Of a DNA stretch of 64,000 nucleotides, positions 1-7,155 are shown in pieces. The DNA is from Mucilaginibacter flavidus (lineage in GTDB: Bacteria; Bacteroidota; Bacteroidia; Sphingobacteriales; Sphingobacteriaceae): assembly GCF_024055575.1 (NCBI RefSeq), contig NZ_JAMXOE010000016.1:1-64000 (forward strand), given 5' to 3'. Position 1 is the stretch's first letter. Every line of letters begins with the position of its first letter. The notes below the pieces were generated by a model. That model was not told the origin of the DNA and did not search any database. It saw only the letters and a program-made list of their open reading frames with translations. The translations under genes and the position numbers were made by a program.

Positions 1-75
1 AATCGCCTCCAAATGCGATATGCAGGTCTCCTGCTCGTGATACCTTGCAAGTACTTCTATTATGTTCATTATCAT
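1..75 (-). CDS. IS1595-type transposase, N-terminal fragment cut by the window edge
   Basis: Reading the minus strand from an ATG at 75-73 gives 25 uninterrupted codons to the left edge, starting MIMNIIEVLARYHEQETC and continuing ISHLEAI. A second in-frame ATG lies at 69-67. This opening resembles the start of IS1595-family (ISXO2-like) transposases, which begin with a short helix and an '(R)YHxEExCxxHLE' segment ahead of a zinc-binding region. Only the start is present, so the DDE catalytic part, the inverted repeats and intactness cannot be judged. The call rests on the N-terminal pattern alone. Confidence 0.5.
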   Translation of the reverse strand, partial: MIMNIIEVLARYHEQETCISHLEAI

Positions 76-113
76 AAAGATACATATTTTAAATGTCTTT
101 TCATAGGCTATTA

Positions 114-182
114 CTCTCCAAAGGAGAGGGTTTTGAAATGGAATTGCTGAGAGCGAAGCTCAAGTCCTCTCCTTTGGAGAGG
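114..182. repeat. Pair of inverted palindromic repeats (CTCTCCAAAGGAGAGG type)
   Basis: Positions 114-129 read CTCTCCAAAGGAGAGG and 167-182 read CTCTCCTTTGGAGAGG. The two units are reverse complements of each other, and each is itself nearly palindromic, so the 69 bases can fold as two small hairpins or one long one. The flank ATTTAGGTGAGG follows the second unit. Short elements of this look are common between Bacteroidota genes and behave like REP sequences. It may also be a boundary of the adjacent transposase-bearing segment. Confidence 0.6.
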
Positions 183-254
183 ATTTAGGTGAGGCGAAAC
201 GCAAGCCGTTAAGTAAAACAATGTAGATTTATTAGTCCAATTCTTATATCGAAC

Positions 255-422
255 TCACCTAACTTTTAATATCCCAGCGGAGATTTTAGCAGTAATACCA
301 TACCGATCAGGCATTTCAATAATCGATTTTGAAATGAATTCAGCAGAAATTTCTTTTGTAACCCCATTTTTACCACTTTTGAAAATATAGATCGGGCGTG
401 CAATCAAATCTGAAATCTGATT
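255..422 (-). pseudogene. Gene remnant (3' end of an unidentified protein)
   Basis: On the minus strand 55 codons are open between a stop at 425-423 and the TGA at 257-255. The translation has a natural composition; it includes QISDLIARPIYIF, then KSGKNGVTKEISAEF, then MPDRYGITAKISAGILKVR at the end. There is no plausible start codon near its upstream limit, where it runs into the first bases of the regulator gene on the opposite strand. I read it as the surviving C-terminus of a gene truncated by rearrangement. The 'QISDLIARP' segment is reminiscent of the 'LQ(I/L)ADL(I/V)A' motif near the end of DUF3800 proteins, but that is a weak resemblance. Confidence 0.35.
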
Positions 423-439
423 TTAGCGCTTTAATATTC

Positions 440-1450
440 ATGGGCAGCATTTTTCAAGAGATAAAAAAACTGGGTGAAATACCTTCGTATTCAAAGCATG
501 ACAGGTTAGTCCAGGGCATTATTAATGCCATCGACGGCAAGATAGTCACCCAGGAAGAAATGCTTCCTACCGTGAATACCATGATGAAAGAACTCGGGTT
601 TTCGCGGGAAACCATCATCAGGGGCTATAAAGAGCTGATCGAACGGGGTATTGTGGTATCGAAAAACCGGCAAGGGTACTTTGTTGGCGCGGGTAGTACC
701 GACAGGATCATGAACGTTGCTTTGCTGATGTACAATCTTGACACCTTTGAGGAGCAATTCTATCGAAACTTCCGGCATGAAATCGGCCCGAACATAAACC
801 TGAATACTTATTTCCATCATGGCGACATAGAAATATTCGAAACCATTTTATCGCAAATAAAGGGCAAGTACGGCATGTATGTTATTGCGCCGATACCTCA
901 TTCAAAAACCAAAGAATTGTTGGAAACTATCCCGCGAAACAAACTGCTGGTTTTTGACCGCTATGAACCATTGGAGGGTGCTTTTAACCATATAACGCAA
1001 GAGTTTGCGAACTCATCCTACCAGATATTTTCAAAACTGGCTCCCAGGATACGACAATTTGATGAATTTATTTTTTATCATTCGCCGGTTTCATTAGACC
1101 CTAAAGAGATTGTAGAATCATTCAAAAAATTCGTCAAAGATTTTAATATTAAGGGCCGCATTGAAAAAGAATACATCCCTGGTACTGTTAAGAAAGGAAA
1201 AGTATATTTCACCCTGGATAACTTTGCCCTTTGGCAAATAATGCGGGATTGTATCAGCAAAAACCTTGAACCCGGAAAAGACCTTGGTGTGCTTTCTTCA
1301 AACGATGAACCGGCGAAAGAAATAACAGGCATCACCACCTTCTCCGCAGATTTTGCTGAAATGGGTGTGTTGGCCGGGCGTGCTGTTTTGAAGAAACAGG
1401 ATATACAATTAACAGTACCAATGCTTCTGTTCACGAGAACTACGCTTTAA
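440..1450 (+). CDS. GntR-family regulator with sugar-binding (PBP1-like) C-terminal domain
   Basis: The product is about 336 residues. The first ~75 hold a GntR-type winged helix-turn-helix, with 'LPTVNTMMKELGFSRET' as the recognition region. The rest resembles a LacI/periplasmic-binding-protein ligand domain, as in Bacteroidota sugar regulators. I choose the ATG at 440 (MGSIFQEIKK...). The frame extends to a GTG at 398, but that stretch overlaps the minus-strand remnant and relatives begin close to 'IF.EIK'. It lies 6 bp upstream of the symporter gene, so the two are probably co-transcribed. By position it should sense a sugar released by this locus and control it, perhaps through the TAGACCA repeats at 3095-3111; that link is inferred. 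Confidence 0.8.
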   Translation: MGSIFQEIKKLGEIPSYSKHDRLVQGIINAIDGKIVTQEEMLPTVNTMMKELGFSRETIIRGYKELIERGIVVSKNRQGYFVGAGSTDRIMNVALLMYNLDTFEEQFYRNFRHEIGPNINLNTYFHHGDIEIFETILSQIKGKYGMYVIAPIPHSKTKELLETIPRNKLLVFDRYEPLEGAFNHITQEFANSSYQIFSKLAPRIRQFDEFIFYHSPVSLDPKEIVESFKKFVKDFNIKGRIEKEYIPGTVKKGKVYFTLDNFALWQIMRDCISKNLEPGKDLGVLSSNDEPAKEITGITTFSADFAEMGVLAGRAVLKKQDIQLTVPMLLFTRTTL

Positions 1451-1456
1451 AAATAC

Positions 1457-3055
1457 ATGGACTGGATAGTTATATCGAGCTTTTTGTTTTTTACTTGCTC
1501 GGCGGCCTTCCTTTCGTGGTATAAAGCCCGGAGTAAAAAGCAAATTACTTTAAATAGTTTCTTTCTTGCCGACAGGAACCTCGGATTTTTACTGGTGGGA
1601 TGCGGGTTGCTTTTTACCAACATCAATACATCGACCATCATAGGCGAGAACGAGCTGGTCTATACACATAACATGACGGTAATGGCGTGGGGGATAACCT
1701 CCGTGTTTGCTATGTTACTTGTATCTGAGTTCATTATGCCGATGTATATCCGGCTAGGCATTTCAACTACGCCAGATTTTCTTACAGCGCGATATGGCCA
1801 CAACGTAGGCAAGATAGTATCCATAATTTTTTTGGCAGGCTACGTAATTAACCTGCTGCCGTCGGTATTATATAGCGGGGCGCTGGGCTTAAACGGGCTG
1901 TTCAATTTTTCAGGCGTACTTAAAACTGACTATGGCACCACCATCCTGATCCTGATTTGGGCAATAGGGACAGTGGGCTGTGTGTTTACTATCCTTGGCG
2001 GACTAAAAGCCACAACGATATGGGACACGTTCCTCGGCATGGGCCTTTTCGCGGTAGGCCTGGTATTGCCCGTTTTTGGCCTTAAATACCTTGGGCACGG
2101 CAGCATACAACATGGTTTAAGTGTTTTATTAACAAACCAAAAAGAACATTTCAACAGCATAGGCTCAGCAACCGACCCTATACCATTTGGCACCCTTTTT
2201 ACCGGGATGTTACTGGTGAACCTTTATTACTGGGGGACAGAACAATATATTGTTCAACAGGCGCTCGCATCAAAAGATCTCAAAACCTGCCAGAAGGGGA
2301 TTGCAGTAGCCTGTTTGGGAAAACTAATCTCGCCGATATTTTTGAATATACCGGGCCTTATCGCCGTACCCATCTTCCTCCATATGCATAACACGGCTGA
2401 GGTATTTCCAATGCTCGACCGTTTGGTATCCCCGCCAGTTATCTCCGGATTTATAGCCGCCATAATTTTCGGTGCCGCATTAACCACGTTTAACGCAGGG
2501 TTGAATAGTTCGAGCACACTATTTATACTGAACGTTTATAAACCATGGCTGGAGAAGCGCCTGCAACCTGCTACGGAAAAAAAACTGATCAGAACTGCTA
2601 AGCGCTTCGAGATAATGGTTTGCTTAATTGCCGTTATGGTGGCACCGCTTATTATTTTTGTTAAACATGGCTTTTACACTTATGTGCAAATAGTAAACGG
2701 TTTTTTTAATGTACCTATTTTTACCATTATGTTTATAGGGCTTGTGACCAAAAGAGTGCCTGCCCTGGCAGCAAAGGTAGGACTGACGTTTTTTATAGTT
2801 TCTTACGGATTAACGCAATTGGTGTTCGACCTCCATGTCCACTTCCTGCACATCCTGGCCATCCTGTTCGTGCTGACCTGCGCCATCATGTTCGTAATCG
2901 GCAAATTCTATCCCATGCCGATACCTTATAACCACAAAACAAACAATTTAGTGAGCCTTGAGCCGTGGAAGAATCGCCATTTGTATGCTGGTATACTCAT
3001 CTTGCTGATGATATTAATGTTTGTCGTCTTTTCCCCATTGGTTCTTGCTAAATAA
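1457..3055 (+). CDS. Sodium:solute symporter (SSS/SLC5 family), probable sugar transporter
   Basis: A 532-residue, very hydrophobic inner-membrane protein with about 13-14 predicted helices, the usual size for SSS transporters. Family features are visible: an N-terminal helix followed by 'FFLADRNLGFLLVGCGLLFTN', then 'INTSTIIGE' in the second helix region, and 'TPDFLTARYG' in the third. SSS proteins couple solute uptake to Na+ or H+ entry. The flanking GntR-type regulator and secreted glycosidase-like genes point to a sugar substrate, plausibly galactose or a related monosaccharide since an alpha-galactosidase belongs to the locus. The substrate cannot be read from the sequence. Confidence 0.85.
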   Translation: MDWIVISSFLFFTCSAAFLSWYKARSKKQITLNSFFLADRNLGFLLVGCGLLFTNINTSTIIGENELVYTHNMTVMAWGITSVFAMLLVSEFIMPMYIRLGISTTPDFLTARYGHNVGKIVSIIFLAGYVINLLPSVLYSGALGLNGLFNFSGVLKTDYGTTILILIWAIGTVGCVFTILGGLKATTIWDTFLGMGLFAVGLVLPVFGLKYLGHGSIQHGLSVLLTNQKEHFNSIGSATDPIPFGTLFTGMLLVNLYYWGTEQYIVQQALASKDLKTCQKGIAVACLGKLISPIFLNIPGLIAVPIFLHMHNTAEVFPMLDRLVSPPVISGFIAAIIFGAALTTFNAGLNSSSTLFILNVYKPWLEKRLQPATEKKLIRTAKRFEIMVCLIAVMVAPLIIFVKHGFYTYVQIVNGFFNVPIFTIMFIGLVTKRVPALAAKVGLTFFIVSYGLTQLVFDLHVHFLHILAILFVLTCAIMFVIGKFYPMPIPYNHKTNNLVSLEPWKNRHLYAGILILLMILMFVVFSPLVLAK

Positions 3056-3094
3056 AATTTGCACATATAAAAGTATTTACCTACTATTGCAAAG

Positions 3095-3111
3095 TAGACC
3101 AGAATAGACCA
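3095..3111. promoter_or_regulatory. Candidate GntR operator: direct TAGACCA repeats
   Basis: TAGACCA occurs at 3095-3101 and again at 3105-3111, a 10-bp spacing that puts both on the same face of the helix. TAGACCA is half of the TGGTCTAGACCA palindrome recognised by HutC-type GntR regulators such as DasR. It sits just after the symporter gene and ahead of the glycosidase-like genes, where an operator for the regulator at 440 would be expected. The half-sites are direct rather than inverted, so binding is an inference. Confidence 0.35.
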
Positions 3112-3263
3112 AGAAAAATATTTACTTTTTGTACTATAAACTAATGCTGGCAATTGAGAAAAACTGTGTTTTGTAGTAACGCGTGACCGGGAACCAGGAT
3201 CAAACTGCTTACCGGTGTCAAGATGCTTTTAGCCGTGAGATAGCTGGAGGTTAGCTAATTAGT
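3112..3263 (+). other. Non-coding leader segment with short complementary stretches
   Basis: This part of the 328-bp gap before the next gene has no convincing ORF. It contains complementary pairs that could form an RNA fold: ACCGG (3186-3190) with CCGGT (3212-3216), and TTAGC (3228-3232) with GCTAA (3254-3258). It leads straight into a strong terminator-like hairpin, so it could be a terminated short transcript or an attenuating leader. No known riboswitch class is recognised, and no exact TAnnTTTG box was found. Confidence 0.3.
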
Positions 3264-3293
3264 TTCCCCCTGTGTGGTACAGGGGGACTTTTT
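3264..3293 (+). terminator. Intrinsic terminator hairpin
   Basis: CCCCCTGT (3266-3273) pairs perfectly with ACAGGGGG (3279-3286) around a 5-base loop, followed by ACTTTTT. It stands 91 bp before the ATG of the next gene, so it either ends the regulator/symporter transcript or attenuates readthrough into the glycosidase genes. Confidence 0.75.
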
Positions 3294-3383
3294 CGTGGCA
3301 GGAGCGTCACAAACCAGGATATATAATAAAAACCGGGGATCAAAATTAGACAGGGGCGATACAAGTAATTCAATTCGTACACA

Positions 3384-4826
3384 ATGAATTTACGTCGATA
3401 CAAATTAGTTTTTTTTGCGCTGATATTTTATGGCTTTTCAGGTGCATGGGCACAAGTTAGCTTCACATCTTCGGACAAGGAACTTGAACGCGCTTTTACC
3501 TGGGCCAGGGAAATGGCGCTGCATTATAAAGGAGCAGAAACAGACCCGGTTGGGCCCTGGTATGAGGCGGCACTACCATCGCGGTATGCATTTTGCATGC
3601 GCGATGCCGCGCATCAAAGCATAGGTGCCGAAATACTGGGATTGAGCAGGGAAAACCGGAACATGTTTACATTGTTCGCCAAAAATATTTCTGCAGAAAA
3701 AAACTGGTGCTCGTACTGGGAAATCAACAAATGGGGAAAGCCTGCTCCTGCAGATTACAGGAATGATAAAGAATTCTGGTATAACTTACCTGCGAACTTT
3801 GACGTGCTTTTTGCAACATGGCGACTCTATCAGTGGACCGGTAACAAACACTATATCAATGATCCGGCATTTATGCGTTTCCAGCAAAAAACTGTCGGGG
3901 AATACATTGACACCTGGGTGCTGGCTGCCGATTCTCTGTTAAAAAGACCTGCGCACCTTCATACCCCGATCCCGTATAACGGGAAAGATGATTTTCAAAG
4001 CTGCCGGGGGCTGCCGTCGTACTCGGAAGGCATACCAGATATGAAAACCGGTGTCGATCTGGTGGCTGCGCTTTACCGTGGGTTGCAAACCTATGCAGAC
4101 ATACTTGCGTCAAAAGGACAGTACAGTGAAGCGAAAATATACGCCGCGAAAGCAGAGCAATACAGGCAAGCGCTGGAAGCTGATTGGTGGAACAACAAAG
4201 AAGCCCGTTATTTTGCTTATTATGGCAGCGACGGCAAGTTCAGTAATGATAATCCGGGACCGTTTCTGCTTTGGTTTGATGCGTTGAAAGACACAGCAAG
4301 GGTCAGGGCCAACCTGGCACAAATTGCCGCTACAAACATCAATGTAGAAACCACTTCCTATTTACCCTTTCTTTTTTATAACAACGGTGATTGGGGCACG
4401 GCCCGGAAATACATCCTTTACCTTTCGGACCCCGCCACAGCGAGGAGAGAATACCCCGAGGTTTCCTTCGGGGTGATTGAAGGCATTGTGCAAGGTTTAA
4501 TGGGTATTACTCCTGATTCCCAAAACGGTACCATCAGTACTTTGTTTAAAACAACCAGCGGCGGCTCCGCTTCTGTAAATAATTTACCGGTATTGCAAAC
4601 GACTGTTAACATCACCCACATTAATGACCATCAGTCGGCCATCACAAATTTAGGGCGTAGGTCTTTTAAATGGAAAGCTATCTTTACGGGGAATTATAAA
4701 TATGCTGCCGTTAACAATTTATTATTGGCAACAAAGCGGGAAACCGACAAACAAGGTAAAGCTGTTAGTTGGGTACAGGTGGTTGTAAAGCCCGGTAGGC
4801 ATGTGAAAATTGGTGTTAAACAATAA
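3384..4826 (+). CDS. Secreted (alpha/alpha)6-barrel glycosidase-like protein
   Basis: The 480-residue product has a clear signal peptide (residues 1-24, ending GAWAQ), so it acts in the periplasm or outside. The rest is Trp/Tyr-rich and helical, with 'WYEAALPSR' (59-67) followed by 'FCMRDAAHQ' and a C-terminal beta-type segment, the layout of six-hairpin glycosidases. Acidic residues in 'RDAAHQ' and 'YSEGIPDMKTGVD' are candidate catalytic or substrate-binding positions. I cannot assign a GH number. It lies 28 bp upstream of a second six-hairpin-type protein and in the same direction as SusC/SusD and GH27, so glycan degradation within this locus is the likely role. The substrate is unknown. 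Confidence 0.65.
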   Translation: MNLRRYKLVFFALIFYGFSGAWAQVSFTSSDKELERAFTWAREMALHYKGAETDPVGPWYEAALPSRYAFCMRDAAHQSIGAEILGLSRENRNMFTLFAKNISAEKNWCSYWEINKWGKPAPADYRNDKEFWYNLPANFDVLFATWRLYQWTGNKHYINDPAFMRFQQKTVGEYIDTWVLAADSLLKRPAHLHTPIPYNGKDDFQSCRGLPSYSEGIPDMKTGVDLVAALYRGLQTYADILASKGQYSEAKIYAAKAEQYRQALEADWWNNKEARYFAYYGSDGKFSNDNPGPFLLWFDALKDTARVRANLAQIAATNINVETTSYLPFLFYNNGDWGTARKYILYLSDPATARREYPEVSFGVIEGIVQGLMGITPDSQNGTISTLFKTTSGGSASVNNLPVLQTTVNITHINDHQSAITNLGRRSFKWKAIFTGNYKYAAVNNLLLATKRETDKQGKAVSWVQVVVKPGRHVKIGVKQ

Positions 4827-4854
4827 TCAATTCTTAAACGATCAAGAAAAATTA

Positions 4855-6912
4855 ATGAAAATCCTGAAGAAGAAAGCTTTCCTTGCGTTAATACTTTTAA
4901 TTGTTAGGTTGACAGTATATAGTCAACAAACAACATTACCCGAACAAAAAGACCGTTGGGCTATACAGCCAGATGGGAGTATCACCTGGAATATAAATAA
5001 CCGGCTGCCACATTCGGACCATATTGAAATGTCCGGCGAAAAAGTTTCTCTTTGGGTTGGTTATCGTGTTGACAGCGCCGGTATCTCCAGCATAACCCGT
5101 AAAGTAGTATTTCCGACGTTCCGGATGCTGCCTGATGATACCAGGAGCCATATTGCTTATAACTTCCAGGATAATGAATTGCCGCGGATATACATCGATA
5201 ACAAACTGCTGAAATTTGAAATTTCACAGCGCGAACAAGGCGGCGATCTTGCATTTGTTGCTAAAAGTATTAACCATCATGGTGTTATGCGAATAATGGC
5301 CGAGGCCGGAAAATCAGCCCCGGTAAAAATTGAGCGCGCGTTGTTCCCTTCTGTAGATAAGCCAATGGCTATTGAAAAGTTTATTTTTACCAATACAGGG
5401 AGCAAACCGGTAACCGTATCGATGGAGAAATTGTATCGCGCAGTTACAACAGATACGCTCCGCAGTAAGTCATCGCCACATACTGTTGTGATGAAAACAG
5501 TGAATGATGGCAGCCGCGTTTTACAGCCCGGCCGGTCTGCTGTTTTTGCTGTGTGCTATTTCGCTACAGACCACCCCGAACAACCATTTCCGGTTGATCC
5601 GGGCGCGGAAGAGAATGAAAGGATTAAACGCATAGCCAAAATCCAGTCACCGTTACAATTGGAAACGCCGGACAGTATACTGAATACTGCCTTCGCTTTC
5701 GCCAAAATAAGGGCGACGGAAAGTATTTTTAAAACTAAACGGGGTTATCTCCACGGTCCTGGTGGGCTTGAGTATTATGCAGCCATATGGGCAAACGACC
5801 AGGCTGAGTACGTTAGCCCGTATTTTGCATTTTCGGGGGATAGCATCGGCACCATGTCAGCAATGAATTGTTACCGGTTATTTGCTAGTTATATGAACCC
5901 GGAATACAATGCTTTACCGAGTTCTGTTGTGGCAGAAGGAGATGCGATTTGGAAAGGGGCAGGGGACAGGGGCGACCAGGCTATGATAGCCTATGGTGCT
6001 TCGAGGTTTGCACTTACCTATGGTAAAGCCGACTCAGCAAAGGTACTATGGCCGCTCATCAGCTGGTGCCTGGAATATTGCCGCAGGCAAATTAATGATC
6101 AGGGTGTTGTCACATCACAAAGTGACGAACTGGAAGGCAGGTTCCCTTCCGGTAAAGCCAACCTGTCTACCAACTGTTTATATTACGATGCCCTGGTTTC
6201 TGCGACTATGTTGGCAGGCCAATTGCGGCTACCCAAAAAGCAGATTGAAGATTATAGGGCCAGTGCTTCTGCAATTAAGCTTAACATCGAAAAGTATTTC
6301 GGAGCTAATGTTGCGGGCTTCGATACTTACAAGTATTATGAAACTAACAATACGCTGCGCGCCTGGATCTGCGTGCCCCTTGCAATGGGAATTTACGACC
6401 GCAGCGAGGGAACCATAGCTGCCCTGTTTTCCCCCCAGCTTTGGACCGCCGACGGTTTGGCGACTGAGGCCGGCAAAGAAACTTTTTGGGACCGGTCCAC
6501 TTTATATGCGCTTCGCGGTGTATTACAGGCCGGGGCTACCGACCAGGCGATGGACTTTCTTCATTACTACTCCCGCCGGAGGCTTTTGGGCGAACATGTC
6601 CCCTATGCTGTTGAGGCCTACCCGGAAGGCAGTCAAAGACATCTTTCAGCAGAAAGCGGCTTGTATTGCAGGATATTTATTGAAGGCCTTTTCGGCATAA
6701 GGCCAACAGGGTTCAATAGTTTTAACTGTACGCCCCGACTGCCCAAAAACTGGAAGCAGATGACATTGAGCAATATTCATGCATTCGGGACGGTATTCGA
6801 TGTGGAAATTGCGAGAATGAACGGCGAAAAAGTAGCCGTTACAATAACAAAGGCGGGCATCGCACATACCGACATCATCAATGATGGTGAAACAGCTAAG
6901 ATTAAATTATAA
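4855..6912 (+). CDS. Secreted six-hairpin glycosidase-like protein with N-terminal beta domain
   Basis: I start this 685-residue protein at the ATG at 4855 (MKILKKKAF...), because it opens directly onto a signal peptide (to about residue 23, ending VYSQ). The frame continues upstream to 4810, where it overlaps the previous gene. Residues ~25-270 look like a beta-sandwich domain. From ~275 to 600 there are helical repeats with 'GGLEYYAAIWANDQAEY', 'GDRGDQAMIAYGASRF' and 'SDELEGRFPSGKANLST', typical of (alpha/alpha)6 glycosidases such as rhamnosidase-type enzymes. The acidic residues in those segments are catalytic candidates. It is probably co-transcribed with the preceding glycosidase-like gene. 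The exact family and substrate are not recognised. Confidence 0.65.
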   Translation: MKILKKKAFLALILLIVRLTVYSQQTTLPEQKDRWAIQPDGSITWNINNRLPHSDHIEMSGEKVSLWVGYRVDSAGISSITRKVVFPTFRMLPDDTRSHIAYNFQDNELPRIYIDNKLLKFEISQREQGGDLAFVAKSINHHGVMRIMAEAGKSAPVKIERALFPSVDKPMAIEKFIFTNTGSKPVTVSMEKLYRAVTTDTLRSKSSPHTVVMKTVNDGSRVLQPGRSAVFAVCYFATDHPEQPFPVDPGAEENERIKRIAKIQSPLQLETPDSILNTAFAFAKIRATESIFKTKRGYLHGPGGLEYYAAIWANDQAEYVSPYFAFSGDSIGTMSAMNCYRLFASYMNPEYNALPSSVVAEGDAIWKGAGDRGDQAMIAYGASRFALTYGKADSAKVLWPLISWCLEYCRRQINDQGVVTSQSDELEGRFPSGKANLSTNCLYYDALVSATMLAGQLRLPKKQIEDYRASASAIKLNIEKYFGANVAGFDTYKYYETNNTLRAWICVPLAMGIYDRSEGTIAALFSPQLWTADGLATEAGKETFWDRSTLYALRGVLQAGATDQAMDFLHYYSRRRLLGEHVPYAVEAYPEGSQRHLSAESGLYCRIFIEGLFGIRPTGFNSFNCTPRLPKNWKQMTLSNIHAFGTVFDVEIARMNGEKVAVTITKAGIAHTDIINDGETAKIKL

Positions 6913-7003
6913 TAAGGAGCGATCAGCAATATCGACTGACACAAACGATCTGCTTGCACGAAACCAATAAATAACCCAATTATTAACCTAATTATTAAAA
7001 ACT

Positions 7004-7027
7004 ATGATGAGAAAGATACGAGTATAA
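7004..7027 (+). other. Seven-codon micro-ORF in the susC leader
   Basis: ATG-ATG-AGA-AAG-ATA-CGA-GTA-TAA encodes MMRKIRV and sits 13 bp before the structured hairpin region. The A-rich sequence ahead of it (ATTATTAAAAACT) resembles Bacteroidota translation-initiation regions. It could be a leader peptide, or the relic of an older susC start. Translation is not shown. Confidence 0.25.
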
Positions 7028-7039
7028 AGACAGCCATCG

Positions 7040-7103
7040 GGTAACCGCAAAGTAAAAAGCCGGAAAGTGTTCGTACCACTGCCCGGCAAGTACCTGGGTT
7101 ACC
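7040..7103 (+). promoter_or_regulatory. Nested RNA hairpin in the 5' leader of susC
   Basis: Three helices nest perfectly: GGTAACC (7040-7046) with GGTTACC (7097-7103), GCCGG (7059-7063) with CCGGC (7083-7087), and AGTG (7066-7069) with CACT (7077-7080), separated by a 2x2 internal loop (AA opposite GC) and closed by a 7-base loop. It ends 52 bp before the susC ATG and has no T-run, so it is unlikely to be a terminator. A role in mRNA stability, translation control or as a processed small RNA is inferred. Confidence 0.5.
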
Positions 7104-7155
7104 ATCAACCAATTGAGCAATTGACATAATTTTTTAACCCAAAGTTTTCAAAAAT

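Noticed and set aside
398..440. GTG start at 398 for the regulator
   Set aside because: The added 14 codons overlap a minus-strand gene remnant and are not like the N-termini of related regulators; ATG 440 is preferred.
5993..6418. 141-codon ORF inside the second glycosidase-like gene
   Set aside because: Same-strand out-of-frame shadow; the main frame has continuous conserved-looking sequence through this region.
6913..7155. Promoter search in the susC leader
   Set aside because: No TAnnTTTG box with an acceptable -33 TTG was found, so no promoter is claimed; transcription may start further upstream.
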